From NCBI GenBank assembly GCA_963798445.1, contig CAWCTH010000011.1, forward strand, positions 1-64,000: a stretch of DNA of 64,000 bases. The letters are read 5' to 3'. Source of the DNA: DASXAI01 sp963798445. Lineage in GTDB: Bacteria; Actinomycetota; Acidimicrobiia; Acidimicrobiales; Ilumatobacteraceae. Made by a program: the position numbers and the translations under genes. Under the pieces are notes generated by a model. The model worked only from the letters and a program-made list of their open reading frames with translations, searched no databases and was not told the origin of the DNA. Positions 32,194-41,330 of the stretch are shown piece by piece (position 1 is the stretch's first letter; each line of letters opens with the position of its first letter).

Positions 32194-32760
32194 TCAGCTC
32201 TTGATGGCGGTGCCGTCGGCGCCCACGACCCACCACACCTGGTTGCTGCCCTGGCCGTCGGTGGCCCCAGGCGCGGCGTCGCCGGCGTAGAGGTACAGCG
32301 GCTGGCCGTTGAGGGCGAGCTGCGTCGTACCGTCGGCGCGGGTCACCGTGCCCCACCCGGTGGCCGTGATGCCGGCGGCGGCGGTCGGGGTGCCGGTCAC
32401 GATGACGGGCGGCCAGGCCTTGGCGCAGGCGTCGGCACACACCGAGGTGCCGGGGGTGTCCTTGGTGAAGATGTACAGGGTGTTGCCCTTGGCGTCGGCC
32501 AGGATCTTGCCGAGCGAGCTGTCGGCCAACGTGACCGTGGTGGCGCCGGCGGCCGCCGCCGCCGTGGTGGCCGACCCGGCATCGCCGTAGAGACCGCCGC
32601 CGGCGGCGGTCGTGGCCGGTGCGGCCGTCGTGGCCGCCGCGGTGGTGGCGGCCTGGGCTGCGGGCGCGGCGGTGGACGACGTGGACGAGTTGTCGCCGCC
32701 ACACGCCGCGAGCCCGATGGTGCCGGCGGCGAGCAGAGCGAGAAGAGCACGGGTGCGCAT
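32194..32760 (-). CDS. Secreted-repeat lipoprotein (PF03640 type)
   Basis: The 188-residue protein has a lipoprotein signal ending LAAC (Cys 20), a long Ala/Thr linker (about residues 25-70) and two secreted-repeat units. The first is LGKILADAKGNTLYIFTKD ... CADACAKAWPPV; the second is TRADGTTQLALNGQPLYLYAGD with a closing GQGSNQVWWVV. Proteins with these repeats are surface lipoproteins of unknown role in actinobacteria and other phyla. The ATG at 32760 suits the signal peptide. It is upstream of, and co-directional with, trmO. Confidence 0.9.
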   Translation of the reverse strand: MRTRALLALLAAGTIGLAACGGDNSSTSSTAAPAAQAATTAAATTAAPATTAAGGGLYGDAGSATTAAAAAGATTVTLADSSLGKILADAKGNTLYIFTKDTPGTSVCADACAKAWPPVIVTGTPTAAAGITATGWGTVTRADGTTQLALNGQPLYLYAGDAAPGATDGQGSNQVWWVVGADGTAIKS

Positions 32761-32841
32761 GTTCGGGACCTCCGTTGTCGCTGGGGGTTACGAGCGAAGG
32801 AGCCGAACGGTTCAATCGAATGTGCACGCCGCCGCGTCGCG

Positions 32842-33285
32842 TCAGGTCGGCGGCGCGGAGATCTTGCGCAACACCTTGACGAGCAGGGCGAGGTCACCGT
32901 CGTCGAGGCTCAAGAGCTCTTCGGGCGCGGTGTGCAGGTGGGTCTCCACATCCGCCCGCAACGCCAAGCCGGCGTCGGTGAGCACGACGGTCTTCACTCG
33001 CCGATCGACGGTGGAGACCTGCCGCTCGACCAGACCTCGCGACTCCAGTTGGTCGACGAGCCACGTCACGTTGGACGCGTCGCAGTGCCAGGCCTCGGCC
33101 AGGGCCCGCATCGGCACGGGATTGTCAGCGTCGAGCTCCAGCAGTGCCTTCAGCGCGCCCGGGTTGAGACCGAAGTTGGCGGCTGCCATCACGAAGAAGC
33201 GGCGTTGCCGGAAGGTGACCTCGGTGAGCCTCCGCCACACCTCACCGGCCAACTCCTGATGGTTGGCCGGCGCGGGTGTCATCAC
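32842..33285 (-). CDS. MarR-family transcriptional regulator
   Basis: The 147-residue protein is a MarR-type winged-helix dimer protein: GALKALLELDADNPVPMRALAEAWHCDASNVTWLVDQLESRGLVERQ for the recognition helix and VDRRVKTVVLTDAGLALR for the wing. It is divergent from the DrrAB-type exporter operon, with 99 bp between the two starts. The usual arrangement is that the regulator represses both genes and is released by the exported compound. Confidence 0.92.
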   Translation of the reverse strand: MMTPAPANHQELAGEVWRRLTEVTFRQRRFFVMAAANFGLNPGALKALLELDADNPVPMRALAEAWHCDASNVTWLVDQLESRGLVERQVSTVDRRVKTVVLTDAGLALRADVETHLHTAPEELLSLDDGDLALLVKVLRKISAPPT

Positions 33286-33314
33286 GAGTTCAGGCTACGG
33301 GCTGCCCTTCCGTG

Positions 33315-33366
33315 CTTCAACGAGACCGATCATTGAAGAGATAGACTGTTTGACAGCTTCAACAGT
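33315..33366. promoter_or_regulatory. Operator candidates between marR-like gene and exporter
   Basis: Half-sites CTTCAA (33315-33320), TTGAAG (33333-33338) and CTTCAA (33357-33362) alternate in orientation at near-helical spacing. ACTGTT...AACAGT overlaps the last one. A TTGACA at 33350-33355 could be the exporter's -35 box, with the transcript starting close to its ATG. These are visible dyads; MarR binding is inference. Confidence 0.45.
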
Positions 33367-33384
33367 TCGCGCGACGGTTGAGCG

Positions 33385-34374
33385 ATGACCTCCCCCCATG
33401 ACAGCGACCCCCACCGTGCGACGGGGGCTGGCGGCCCCGCCATCGCCGTCGAAGGCCTGCGCAAACGGTTTGACGACGTGGTCGCCCTCGACGGCATCGA
33501 CTTCGAGGTGGCGCCGGCGACGGTGCTCGGCCTGCTCGGGCCCAACGGTGCCGGGAAGACCACGGCGGTGCGCATCCTCACCACCATCCTGCGCCCTGAC
33601 GCCGGCCGGGCCACCGTGCTCGGTGTCGACGTGGCGACCCACCCCCAGGCGGTGCGCGAGCGCATCGGTCTGGCCGGACAGTACGCCGCCATCGACGAGA
33701 ACCTCACGGGCCGAGAGAACCTGCGTCTGATCGGGCGCCTCACCCACCAGCCCAAAGCCGTCGTGCGCCGGCGGGCCGACGAGCTGCTCGAGCGCTTCGG
33801 CCTCACGGCCGCCGCCGACCGCGTCGCGCGGACCTACTCCGGCGGCATGCGGCGCCGGCTCGACCTCGGCGCCGCCCTCGTCCATCGCCCGCCCGTGCTG
33901 TTCCTCGACGAGCCCACCACCGGTCTCGACCCGAGCAGCCGCAGCGACCTATGGACGGTCATCGGCGAACTGGTCGAGCAGGGCACCACCGTGCTGCTCA
34001 CCACCCAGTACCTCGAGGAGGCGGATCGGCTCGCCGACCAGATCGTGGTGATCGATCACGGCACGGTGATCGCGCAAGGCACGGCGCGCGACCTCAAGGC
34101 GGGCATCGGCGCCACCATCGTCGACGTCGGGTTGCCATCTGGCGTCGATCCCGGCCGCGTAGCCGGTCATCTCCAGCTGGTCGGGCCGTCGAACGTCGAC
34201 GGCCGCACCGTGGAGGTGAAGGTCGACGGTGGCGGCCGCGATGTGCTCGAGATCGTGCGCGTCCTCGACCGCGAGGGCATCTACCCCGACACCCTTTCGG
34301 TGCGAGAGCCCACCCTCGACGACGTGTTCCTGTTGCTCACCGGCCGCAAGGTCGACGAAGGAGATGCGGCATGA
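33385..34374 (+). CDS. DrrA-type ABC exporter ATPase
   Basis: The 329-residue protein is a daunorubicin-resistance-type ATPase: Walker A GPNGAGKTT, Q-loop around GLAGQYAAIDENLTGRENL, signature YSGGMRRRLDLG, Walker B VLFLDEPTTGLDP and switch TQYLEEADRLADQI. The C-terminal ~80 residues form the DrrA extension ending EPTLDDVFLLLTGRK. Its stop overlaps the permease ATG (ATGA). The pair should export a hydrophobic drug or lipid, controlled by the divergent MarR protein. Confidence 0.95.
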   Translation: MTSPHDSDPHRATGAGGPAIAVEGLRKRFDDVVALDGIDFEVAPATVLGLLGPNGAGKTTAVRILTTILRPDAGRATVLGVDVATHPQAVRERIGLAGQYAAIDENLTGRENLRLIGRLTHQPKAVVRRRADELLERFGLTAAADRVARTYSGGMRRRLDLGAALVHRPPVLFLDEPTTGLDPSSRSDLWTVIGELVEQGTTVLLTTQYLEEADRLADQIVVIDHGTVIAQGTARDLKAGIGATIVDVGLPSGVDPGRVAGHLQLVGPSNVDGRTVEVKVDGGGRDVLEIVRVLDREGIYPDTLSVREPTLDDVFLLLTGRKVDEGDAA

Positions 34375-35183
34375 GCGTCATCCCCGCCCCTCAACCACCC
34401 GTCGCTCGTCGCAGCACGTTCCTGTGGGGAGTGAAGGACACGCTGGCCATGGTGGGTCGCAACCTCACCACCATCTACCGGCTCCCGCAGCTGCTCGTCT
34501 TCGCCACGATTCAGCCGGTGATCTTCGTGCTGATGTTCCGCTACGTCTTCGGCGGCGCCATCGTGATCCCTGGGCTCACGGTGCCCTACGTCGACTACCT
34601 CATGCCCGGCATCTTCGCCCAGACCGTGGCCTTCGGCGCGGTGAACACCGCCATCGGCCTCGCCGAGGATCTGCAGAAGGGGCTGATCGAGCGGTTCCGT
34701 TCGCTTCCGATGGCGCGCTCGGCGGTCATGGCGGGGCGCACGCTCGCCGACCTCGTGCGTGATGTGTTCGTCGTGCTTCTCATGCTCATCGTCGGGGTCA
34801 TCGTCGGCTTCCGCATCCACACCAACGTGTTGATCTTCTTCGGTGGCCTGCTGGTGCTGCTGTTGTTCGCCTTCTCGCTGGCGTGGGTCTTCGGTTTCAT
34901 CGGCTTGTCCACCGGCCAGGCCGAGGCGGCGCAAGCGGCATCGTTCCCGATCCTCGCCATCCTGACGTTCGCCTCATCGGCGTTCGTGTCGCCCGAGACC
35001 ATGCCGCCGTGGCTCCAGTGGTTCGCCGAGCACCAGCCGTTGTCGATCACCGTCGATGCGCTCCGTGCGTGCACCATCGGCGGCCCGACGGCGACCTACG
35101 TGATCCGCTCGATCCTGTGGAGCGTGGCGATCATCGCGGTGTTCGCGCCGATCGCGGTGAGGAAGTATCGACGCGTCGCCTAG
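34371..35183 (+). CDS. DrrB-type ABC-2 permease
   Basis: The 270-residue protein has six membrane spans and the ABC-2 pattern with VIFVLMFRYVFGGAI, LPMARSAVMAGRTLADLVRD, and the SFPILAILTFASSAFVSPETMPPWLQWFAEHQPLS block reduced to its key pieces. It pairs with the ATPase immediately upstream and gives a two-component exporter dimer. ATG at 34371 overlaps the ATPase stop. Confidence 0.93.
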   Translation: MSVIPAPQPPVARRSTFLWGVKDTLAMVGRNLTTIYRLPQLLVFATIQPVIFVLMFRYVFGGAIVIPGLTVPYVDYLMPGIFAQTVAFGAVNTAIGLAEDLQKGLIERFRSLPMARSAVMAGRTLADLVRDVFVVLLMLIVGVIVGFRIHTNVLIFFGGLLVLLLFAFSLAWVFGFIGLSTGQAEAAQAASFPILAILTFASSAFVSPETMPPWLQWFAEHQPLSITVDALRACTIGGPTATYVIRSILWSVAIIAVFAPIAVRKYRRVA

Positions 35184-35238
35184 TTGTGCTCGTCGTCGGA
35201 GCTCGGCAAGCGGGCGGCAGACAGACGGCAGCCGCTTG

Positions 35239-35277
35239 TGTCACGCCGATCGAGACGAATTCGAGATCGACGTGACA
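35239..35277. terminator. Long dyad between convergent genes
   Basis: TGTCACG (35239-35245) and CGTGACA (35271-35277) begin a stem of about 12 bp with one mismatch around a 13-base loop that contains GAATTC. It sits between the exporter and the sigma-like gene, which converge here, so it may be a bidirectional terminator. No T-tract follows. Confidence 0.45.
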
Positions 35278-35347
35278 TAGGCGTCGATCGTGCGAGCGGC
35301 GCTGCGGCTCGAGCGGCGCGGCTCGGCTCGGGCGGCGCGTTGCTCGA

Positions 35348-36172
35348 TCACGACGTGCCGGCGGCGACCAGGGCGGCCAGGGCGGCCGTGGTGCTCACCC
35401 GGCGGTTGCGCACCGTGCGCGTGGTGACGGCGAACCGATGGGCCACTTCGCCCGCGCTCCAACCGCCCAGGGCCACCGAGCCGAGCATGGCCACGTCGCG
35501 CCGGCCGAGGCCCGAAGCGACGCCGTCGGCCAGCACGGCCGCCAGTTCGGAGGCGGCGTCGGCGTGGTCCTCGGGGCGACCGTCGAGCCCGCACGGCAAC
35601 AGCTGTCTCGACTCGGGCCGCACGTGCACGGGGCGCTCGGTGGCCGAGCGCAGGCGGGCGGGTCGGACGCACGTGAGGTACTCCGCGTCGCGCAGCACGT
35701 TCACCGCGATCTTGATCGGCCGCCGTTCGAGTGGATAGGTGCGGATCACCAGCCACGCGTTGGCGACGAGGTCGTCGAACAGGAACTGGCGGCGCTGGCG
35801 CTGGCCCGCGGCCCGGCGCACGGCGGCGCCGACCAGACCGGGAAGCACCCGCTGGAGCGCGATGCGCACGGCGAGGCTGTCGTGGCGACCGACGCGAACC
35901 AGCTCGGCCAGCAGCTGGTCGGCGACCGCCATCGGCAGCCCGCCGTCTCGGCCAACGGCCTCGAGCAGCGTGACGGCGTCGCCGTAACGGGCCAATGGCG
36001 CCGACCATGACGACACCCGAGCCGCCGTGTCGGGGTCGGTGCTCAGCCGGTACCACTCCTGGTTGAGGTGGCGCGAGATCGACCCCGACGCAGGTTTCGT
36101 TCGGGGCCGAGTGCCCGCCGGGGGAGCCGGGTGGGCCAGGGTAGCCAGGGGAGCCAGGGGATGAGAGGGCAT
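35348..36172 (-). CDS. Sigma-like HTH regulator
   Basis: The 274-residue protein resembles RNA polymerase sigma-related actinobacterial proteins: a helical N-terminal half (LLAELVRVGRHDSLAVRIALQRVLPGL, FLFDDLVANAWLVIRTYPLE) and a C-terminal helix-turn-helix (LGGWSAGEVAHRFAVTTRTVRNRR). I chose the ATG at 36172. A longer frame to 36340 overlaps the divergent EccC-like gene and adds non-family sequence. It lies back to back with that gene and may regulate it; this is positional inference. Confidence 0.72.
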   Translation of the reverse strand: MPSHPLAPLATLAHPAPPAGTRPRTKPASGSISRHLNQEWYRLSTDPDTAARVSSWSAPLARYGDAVTLLEAVGRDGGLPMAVADQLLAELVRVGRHDSLAVRIALQRVLPGLVGAAVRRAAGQRQRRQFLFDDLVANAWLVIRTYPLERRPIKIAVNVLRDAEYLTCVRPARLRSATERPVHVRPESRQLLPCGLDGRPEDHADAASELAAVLADGVASGLGRRDVAMLGSVALGGWSAGEVAHRFAVTTRTVRNRRVSTTAALAALVAAGTS

Positions 36173-36272
36173 GGCCGACCATCGCGATCGGCCGTCACCT
36201 CGCCGCTCACCGCCGGCCTCACCGGAGCCCTCACTGTTCCGATCGGGCCCGGTCCCGGCACACACCTGGGTC

Positions 36273-38454
36273 ATGGAGAACATCGATGGTGTCGACGTGG
36301 CCGTGCGGGACGACGACGGCCGCATCTGCGAGGTCACCATCCACGTGCCGCGACACGGAGGCCACGGTGCACGACCTCGCTGCCGCGCTGGGCGGTCGTC
36401 GCGCCGTCGTCGGCATCGACGGCCGGACGGTCGACGGGGCGACGGCGGTGACGTCGTCGGGGTTGCGGCGTGGCTCGTTGGTCGAGCACCGTTCGGGAGC
36501 CGAGCCGGCCTCGACCCCGCCGGTGGCGATGCTGCGCTGGACCGCCGGCACCGACGCCGGCACCACCCATTCGCTCGGCGCGGGGGTCACCGTGATCGGC
36601 CGCGCCCCGCGTGCCGGGGTGCGCTGCCGCGACGACCGAGCGGCAGCCTTTCATTGCGCCGTGCACGTCGGGTCGGGCGGTGTGAGCGTGCAGCCGTTGG
36701 TCCCGATGGATGGCCCGACCGCCGGGCCCCGCTGGCGCATCGGGGGCCGAGAGGCCGAGATCGTGTTGGTGGGCGCAGCCGCTAGCCCGGAGGTCCCGAG
36801 CGGCACGGCCCGCCCGGGCGAGTGGACGGTGGCCTTGAGCCGGCCGCCGCGCCCGGCACTGGCGCCGATGCCCGGCGCGGTCCGGGCGCCCCACGCCAAC
36901 GCGGGCGGCGATCGGACGCGGCCCGCGGCCGGCGTCGCGGGTGCCCTGCTGTCGCTCGTGGCCAGCGTGGCCGCCGCCATTGCCTTCGGCCAACCGGCGC
37001 TGCTGGTGCTCGGCGGTCTGGGTGCCGTCGCCAGCATGGGCTCGTGGGCCGCGCAGCGGCGCCGCGGCACACGCGCCGCCCAGGCCGGGCAGCGCCGAGC
37101 GCAGGCGGAGCTGGTCGCCTTCGCGGCGGCGCTCGATGGCCAGGTCGAGGCGGCCACGATCTGGCGCCGGACGCGAGCCTTGGAGCTGGCTGATGCCGTG
37201 GCGCGGGCTCGTGCCCACGACGCCCGGCTGTGGGAACGGCGTCCGGCCCACGACGACTACCTCGAGGTGGTCCTCGGCGTCGGTGCCGTGCCTTGGGTCC
37301 CATTCGTCGAGGGGCTGGCCGACGACCTGCCGGCGGCCGTGGCGTCGACCCTGGCAAGCCGTGATCGCCTCGCTCGCGTGCCGGTCGTGCTCGCCCTGCG
37401 TCCTGGTGTGGTGCTGGGCCTCATAGGCGACATGGGCGCGGCCCGAGCCGTCGCCCGCTCGCTCCTGGTGCAGCTCGCGGTGGCGTCGGGGCCGGCCGAT
37501 CTCGCCATCGGTGTGCGCCACCAGGACGCCTCCCCATGGGCGTGGGCACGGTGGTTGCCCCACGCCGTCGGCGCGGGCGACGCGACCGTCGATCGAGTCC
37601 GCCTCGTGGTGGTCGACGGTTCGGCGCTCCTGGCGGCGCGGGCGTCGGATGCCCGCACGGAGCTGACGGGGCGGTTGGGCGCGGCAGCGGGCCTCGTGCT
37701 GGCGCCCGATGTGATCGCACTGCCGTCGTGCTGCACCCACGTCGCGGTGGTCGAAGCGGATGCGACCCTGTCGCTGCTCGATATCGCCACCGGCACAAGG
37801 ATCGACGGCGTCGCCGGTGCCGGCGCCTCACCCTCGACAGCCGCCGTTGTGGCGCGGGCGCTGGCCGGCTTCGACGACCCCGAACGAGCGCAGCTCGACC
37901 GTGGCCTGCCTGCGGTCGTAGAGCTGGCCGATCTGCTCGGCCCCGGCGCGCTGGACGGTTCGGCGCTGGCGGCGGCGTGGGCCGCCCTCGACGCCGACGC
38001 CGACCCGCGACCGCGGGCGCCGATCGCGGTGTCCGACGACGGTGTGGTCGACATCGATCTGGTCGAGCACGGCCCGCACGCCCTCATCGCGGGAACGACC
38101 GGCGCGGGAAAGAGCGAGCTGCTGCGAACCTTGGTGGCCGGGCTGGCGGCACGGTCGAGTCCCCGTGACCTCACCTTCGTCCTCATCGACTACAAGGGCG
38201 GCAGCGCCTTCGACGCCTGCGCCTTGCTGCCGCACGTCGTCGGCGTGGTGACCGACCTGGACGACCGCCTCGCGGGGCGGGCGTTGCGCAGTCTCGAAGC
38301 CGAGCTGCGCCGCCGCGAGCGCATGCTGCGGGCGGCGGGCGCCACTGACATCGCCGCGTTTCGCCGGGGCGCTCCGCGACGGCGGCGTTGCCGCGCCTCG
38401 TGGTGGTGGTCGACGAGCTGGCCGGTCTGGCCGCCGATCTTCCCGACTTCGTGA
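36273..38454 (+). CDS. FHA-FtsK/EccC-like ATPase, N-terminal piece (two frames)
   Basis: The ATG at 36273 (MENIDGVDVAVRDDDGRICEV) leads after one frame change near 36350 into RDTEATVHDLAAALGG, a ubiquitin-like N-terminal domain. An FHA-like module follows (THSLGAGVTVIGRAPRAGV), then two membrane spans (GVAGALLSLVASVAAAIAF, ALLVLGGLGAVASMG), a coiled region and the first FtsK/SpoIIIE ATPase domain (Walker A IAGTTGAGKSELLRT, DYKGGSAFDACALLPHVVG). The frame breaks near 38390, just before Walker B, and continues at 38388-39656. Domain order is that of EccC/YukB, the motor of type VII secretion. Confidence 0.8.
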
Positions 38455-39656
38455 GCTCACTGGTGGGCGTGGCCCAGCGCGGCCGGAGCCTGGGCATCCA
38501 CCTCGTGCTCGCCACCCAGCGCCCGGCAGGGGTGGTGAACGACGACATCCGCGCCAACACCAACGTGCGCATCGCGCTGCGGATGCAGTCGGCCGCCGAT
38601 TCCCATGACGTCATCGGCGTGGCTGACGCCGCTGCCCTGCGTACGGATCGGCCAGGCCGTGCCTTGCTGCGCCTCGGACCAGACGATCTCGTGGCCGTTC
38701 AAGTGGCCCGGTCGGGTGGTTACGCGACGGCGCCCGACAGGCCCGCCGTGGAGATCAGCACGACATCGCGCGGCCCTGGCACGGTGATGATCGGGCCCGA
38801 TGGCTCCCTCTCGCAACGGGCGATGGCGGCGGGGCCGTCGACGCTCGATCGACTGGTCGCCGCCACCTGTGACGCGGCCCACCAGCTCGGTCTGGCTGCG
38901 CCCCGCCCGCCGTGGTTGGAGCCGCTCCCCGCAGTCCTCGCCCTCGATGATCTGCCGCCCGGGGCGGTGGCACTGGCCGACGATCCCGACCACCAGCGGC
39001 AGGACCCGATCGGCTGGAACCGCGACGACGGGCACCTGCTCTGTGTCGGGATCGTGGGCAGTGGTGTCACGGGTGCGCTGGCGGCGATCGCGCTGCGCCT
39101 GGCCGCCGGTGCCTCGCCTGATCGGCTCCACCTCTACGTGGTCGACATGGGAGCGGGGGATTTGGCGCCCTTGGCCGCACTGACCCACTGCGCGGCGGTG
39201 CTCCGCGCCGGCGAGATCGAGCGGCTGAGCCGGCTGGTGCGCCGGCTGAAGGCCGAAGCCGACCGACGGCAGGCCGGCGCCACCGGACCGGCGATCGTGG
39301 TGCTGATCGCCGGCCTCGACGCGCTGCGCACGGCGTTCGACGATCCCAGCGGTTTCGCCGTGCTGGACGCCCTCGACCGTGTCATCGTCGATGGCGCCGC
39401 TCGCGGCATCCACGTGGCGGCCACGGTCGAGCGCCCCGGCGCCCTGCCCGTCGCCATCACCGCCGGCATCCGTCAGCGCTGGACCTTCCGCACCGCCGAC
39501 GGTCCCGCGCTGCCGATCCGGTCGCGCCGTCGATGCAAGTTCCGGCCTCGAGCTCCAGGTGGCCGCGCCCCGTGGCTCGCTGGCCGACGCCTGCGCCGCG
39601 CTGGCCTCGGTGGAGCCGGTCCACGGTGGCCCGAGTCCACTCGGCGTGCTTCCTGA
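38388..39656 (+). CDS. FtsK/EccC-like ATPase, middle piece
   Basis: This frame continues the same protein: Walker B LVVVVDELAGLAADLPDF, RGRSLGIHLVLATQRPAGVV and NVRIALRMQSAADSHDVIG complete the first ATPase domain. A degenerate second ATPase domain follows (LLCVGIVGSGVTGALAAIAL, IVVLIAGLDALRTAFDDPSG), with GSGVTGA in place of a Walker A. The frame is lost again near 39530. Conserved sequence runs on both sides of each break, so one ~1340-residue protein was intended. Confidence 0.8.
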   Translation: MPRLVVVVDELAGLAADLPDFVSSLVGVAQRGRSLGIHLVLATQRPAGVVNDDIRANTNVRIALRMQSAADSHDVIGVADAAALRTDRPGRALLRLGPDDLVAVQVARSGGYATAPDRPAVEISTTSRGPGTVMIGPDGSLSQRAMAAGPSTLDRLVAATCDAAHQLGLAAPRPPWLEPLPAVLALDDLPPGAVALADDPDHQRQDPIGWNRDDGHLLCVGIVGSGVTGALAAIALRLAAGASPDRLHLYVVDMGAGDLAPLAALTHCAAVLRAGEIERLSRLVRRLKAEADRRQAGATGPAIVVLIAGLDALRTAFDDPSGFAVLDALDRVIVDGAARGIHVAATVERPGALPVAITAGIRQRWTFRTADGPALPIRSRRRCKFRPRAPGGRAPWLAGRRLRRAGLGGAGPRWPESTRRAS

Positions 39657-40305
39657 CCTCGTGGCTGCATCCGAGTTGCCGCCGTGTGACCTCGGCGCCC
39701 GTCCGTGGGTCGTGCCCGTCGGCATCGCCGACGCCGATCTCGCGCCGGCCGCTCTCGTCCTGCATGCCGGTGACCATGTCTTCATCGGGGGACGCAGTCG
39801 CACCGGTCGATCGAGCGCCCTCGTGCTGCTGGCCGAACGGCTGCGTGAGGCCGCGCCCGACCTGCTCGTCGCGGCGGTGGCGTTGCGCTCCTCGCCGTTG
39901 CGTTCGTGCCGCGCCGAGCTGCTGGTGACCGAGGCCTCGGGCCTCGCCGCCCTCGCCGTGCTGCGCGACGGCCGGCGACCGACGGTGGTGCTGGTCGATG
40001 ATGCCGAGCGCGTCGACGACGACGGCACCCTCGCCGCGCTGGCGGCGTCAGGCCATCCCGCGCTGCACGTCATCGCCGCCGGACGCCCCGACGTCGTGCG
40101 GTCGATCTACGGCCACTGGACGGCCGGGCTGCGGCGGTCCAGGCTGGGCATCCTGCTCCAGCCCGACGTCGATCTCGACGGCGACCTCCTCGGCGCCGCG
40201 CTACCTCGCCGTCAGGTCGTGGCGGCCCGTCCCGGCCGTGGTCATCTCGTCGTCGACGGTCGAACCGGCCTGGTGCAGCTCGCGTTGCCTGCCAACATTG
40301 ACTGA
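39540..40305 (+). CDS. FtsK/EccC-like ATPase, C-terminal piece
   Basis: The third frame reads LELQVAAPRGSLADACAAL, then a third nucleotide-binding-like domain with FIGGRSRTGRSSALVLLAE (Walker A-like, G-R-S-R-T-G-R-S) and TVVLVDDAERVDDDGTL (Walker B-like). It ends AALPRRQVVAARPGRGHLVV. EccC proteins have three such domains, the last ones often inactive. The stop at 40303-40305 overlaps the next ATG. No EccB, D, E or WXG100 gene is nearby. Confidence 0.75.
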
Positions 40306-41228
40306 TGACCCGAATCGTCACGGTGGGAGCTGCGCAACTCGGTCCTGTCCAGCGGACCGACACGCGCGAGGCGGTCGTAGAGCGGCTCCTCGCGTTGCTC
40401 CGCCAGGGTCACGACGCCGGCTGTGATCTCGTGGGGTTCCCGGAGCTGGCTCTCACCACGTTCTTTCCGCGCTGGTACAGCGAGGATCAGGCCGAGATCG
40501 ACGCCTGGTTCGAGAGCGAGATGCCATCGCCGGCCACGAAGCCGCTGTTCGACGAGGCCCGCGCCCTGGGCATCGGCTTCAGCCTCGGGTACGCCGAGCT
40601 GACCCCCGACGGCCACCACTACAACAGCCAGATCCTGGTGGCGCGCGACGGCTCGACGATCGCGGTGTACCGCAAGGTCCACATCCCCGGACACGAGACC
40701 TACGAGCCGTGGCGGCCGTTCCAGCACCTCGAGCGCTACTACTTCGAGCCCGGTCCTGGCTTCGGCGTGTGGCGAGCGTTCGGCGGCATCGTCGGGCTGA
40801 TGACCTGCAACGACCGCCGCTGGCCGGAGAGCTACCGGGTCATGGGCCTGCAAGGTGTCGAGCTGATCCTGTGCGGCTACAACACCCCCATCCACTACGC
40901 GCCCGATCCCAGCCAGAACATCCTGCAGGGCTTCCACAACGCGTTGGTGATGCAGGCGGGCGCCTACCAGAACGGCACGTGGATGGTCGGCGTCGCCAAG
41001 GGGGGTGTGGAGGAGGGCGTCGACTCGTTGGCGCAGTCGTGCATCATCGCCCCGTCAGGTCAGATCGTGGCGCAGGCCTACACGACCGGTGACGAGCTGG
41101 TGGTGGCTCGCTGCGACCTCGACTGGTGCCAGCGCTACCAGGGCACCGTGTTCGACTTCGATCGCTACCGCCGACCCGAGGCATACACCCGCATCACCGC
41201 CCAGCGCGGCGTCGAGCTACCCGATTGA
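40305..41228 (+). CDS. Nitrilase-superfamily amidase, N-carbamoyl-D-amino-acid hydrolase type
   Basis: The 307-residue protein has the Glu-Lys-Cys triad of the nitrilase fold: Glu in GFPELALTTFFPRW, Lys in YRKVHIPGHE and Cys in GLMTCNDRRWPESYRV. The TTFFPRWY and CNDRRWPE contexts are characteristic of N-carbamoyl-D-amino-acid hydrolases, which cleave the carbamoyl group left after hydantoin opening. The ATG at 40305 overlaps the preceding stop. The XdhD-type and SsnA-like genes downstream also belong to ureide and purine degradation, which supports this role. Confidence 0.88.
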   Translation: MTRIVTVGAAQLGPVQRTDTREAVVERLLALLRQGHDAGCDLVGFPELALTTFFPRWYSEDQAEIDAWFESEMPSPATKPLFDEARALGIGFSLGYAELTPDGHHYNSQILVARDGSTIAVYRKVHIPGHETYEPWRPFQHLERYYFEPGPGFGVWRAFGGIVGLMTCNDRRWPESYRVMGLQGVELILCGYNTPIHYAPDPSQNILQGFHNALVMQAGAYQNGTWMVGVAKGGVEEGVDSLAQSCIIAPSGQIVAQAYTTGDELVVARCDLDWCQRYQGTVFDFDRYRRPEAYTRITAQRGVELPD

Positions 41229-41247
41229 CCGTTGTGCCGAGCGAGCA

Positions 41248-41320
41248 CGGGTTGTGGAGCGAAGCGACCAGAGCTAGCCGAAGCGAAGCGACCAGGAGCC
41301 AGCCGAAGCGAAGCGGAGGA
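41248..41320. repeat. Short imperfect direct repeats
   Basis: Three imperfect copies of a unit with GCCGAAGCGAAGCG or GGAGCGAAGCGACCAG lie in the gap between the carbamoylase and pemK-like genes. Such GAAGCGAAGCG runs are common intergenic sequence in high-GC actinobacteria. Confidence 0.6.
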
Positions 41321-41330
41321 GGGCGACGCA

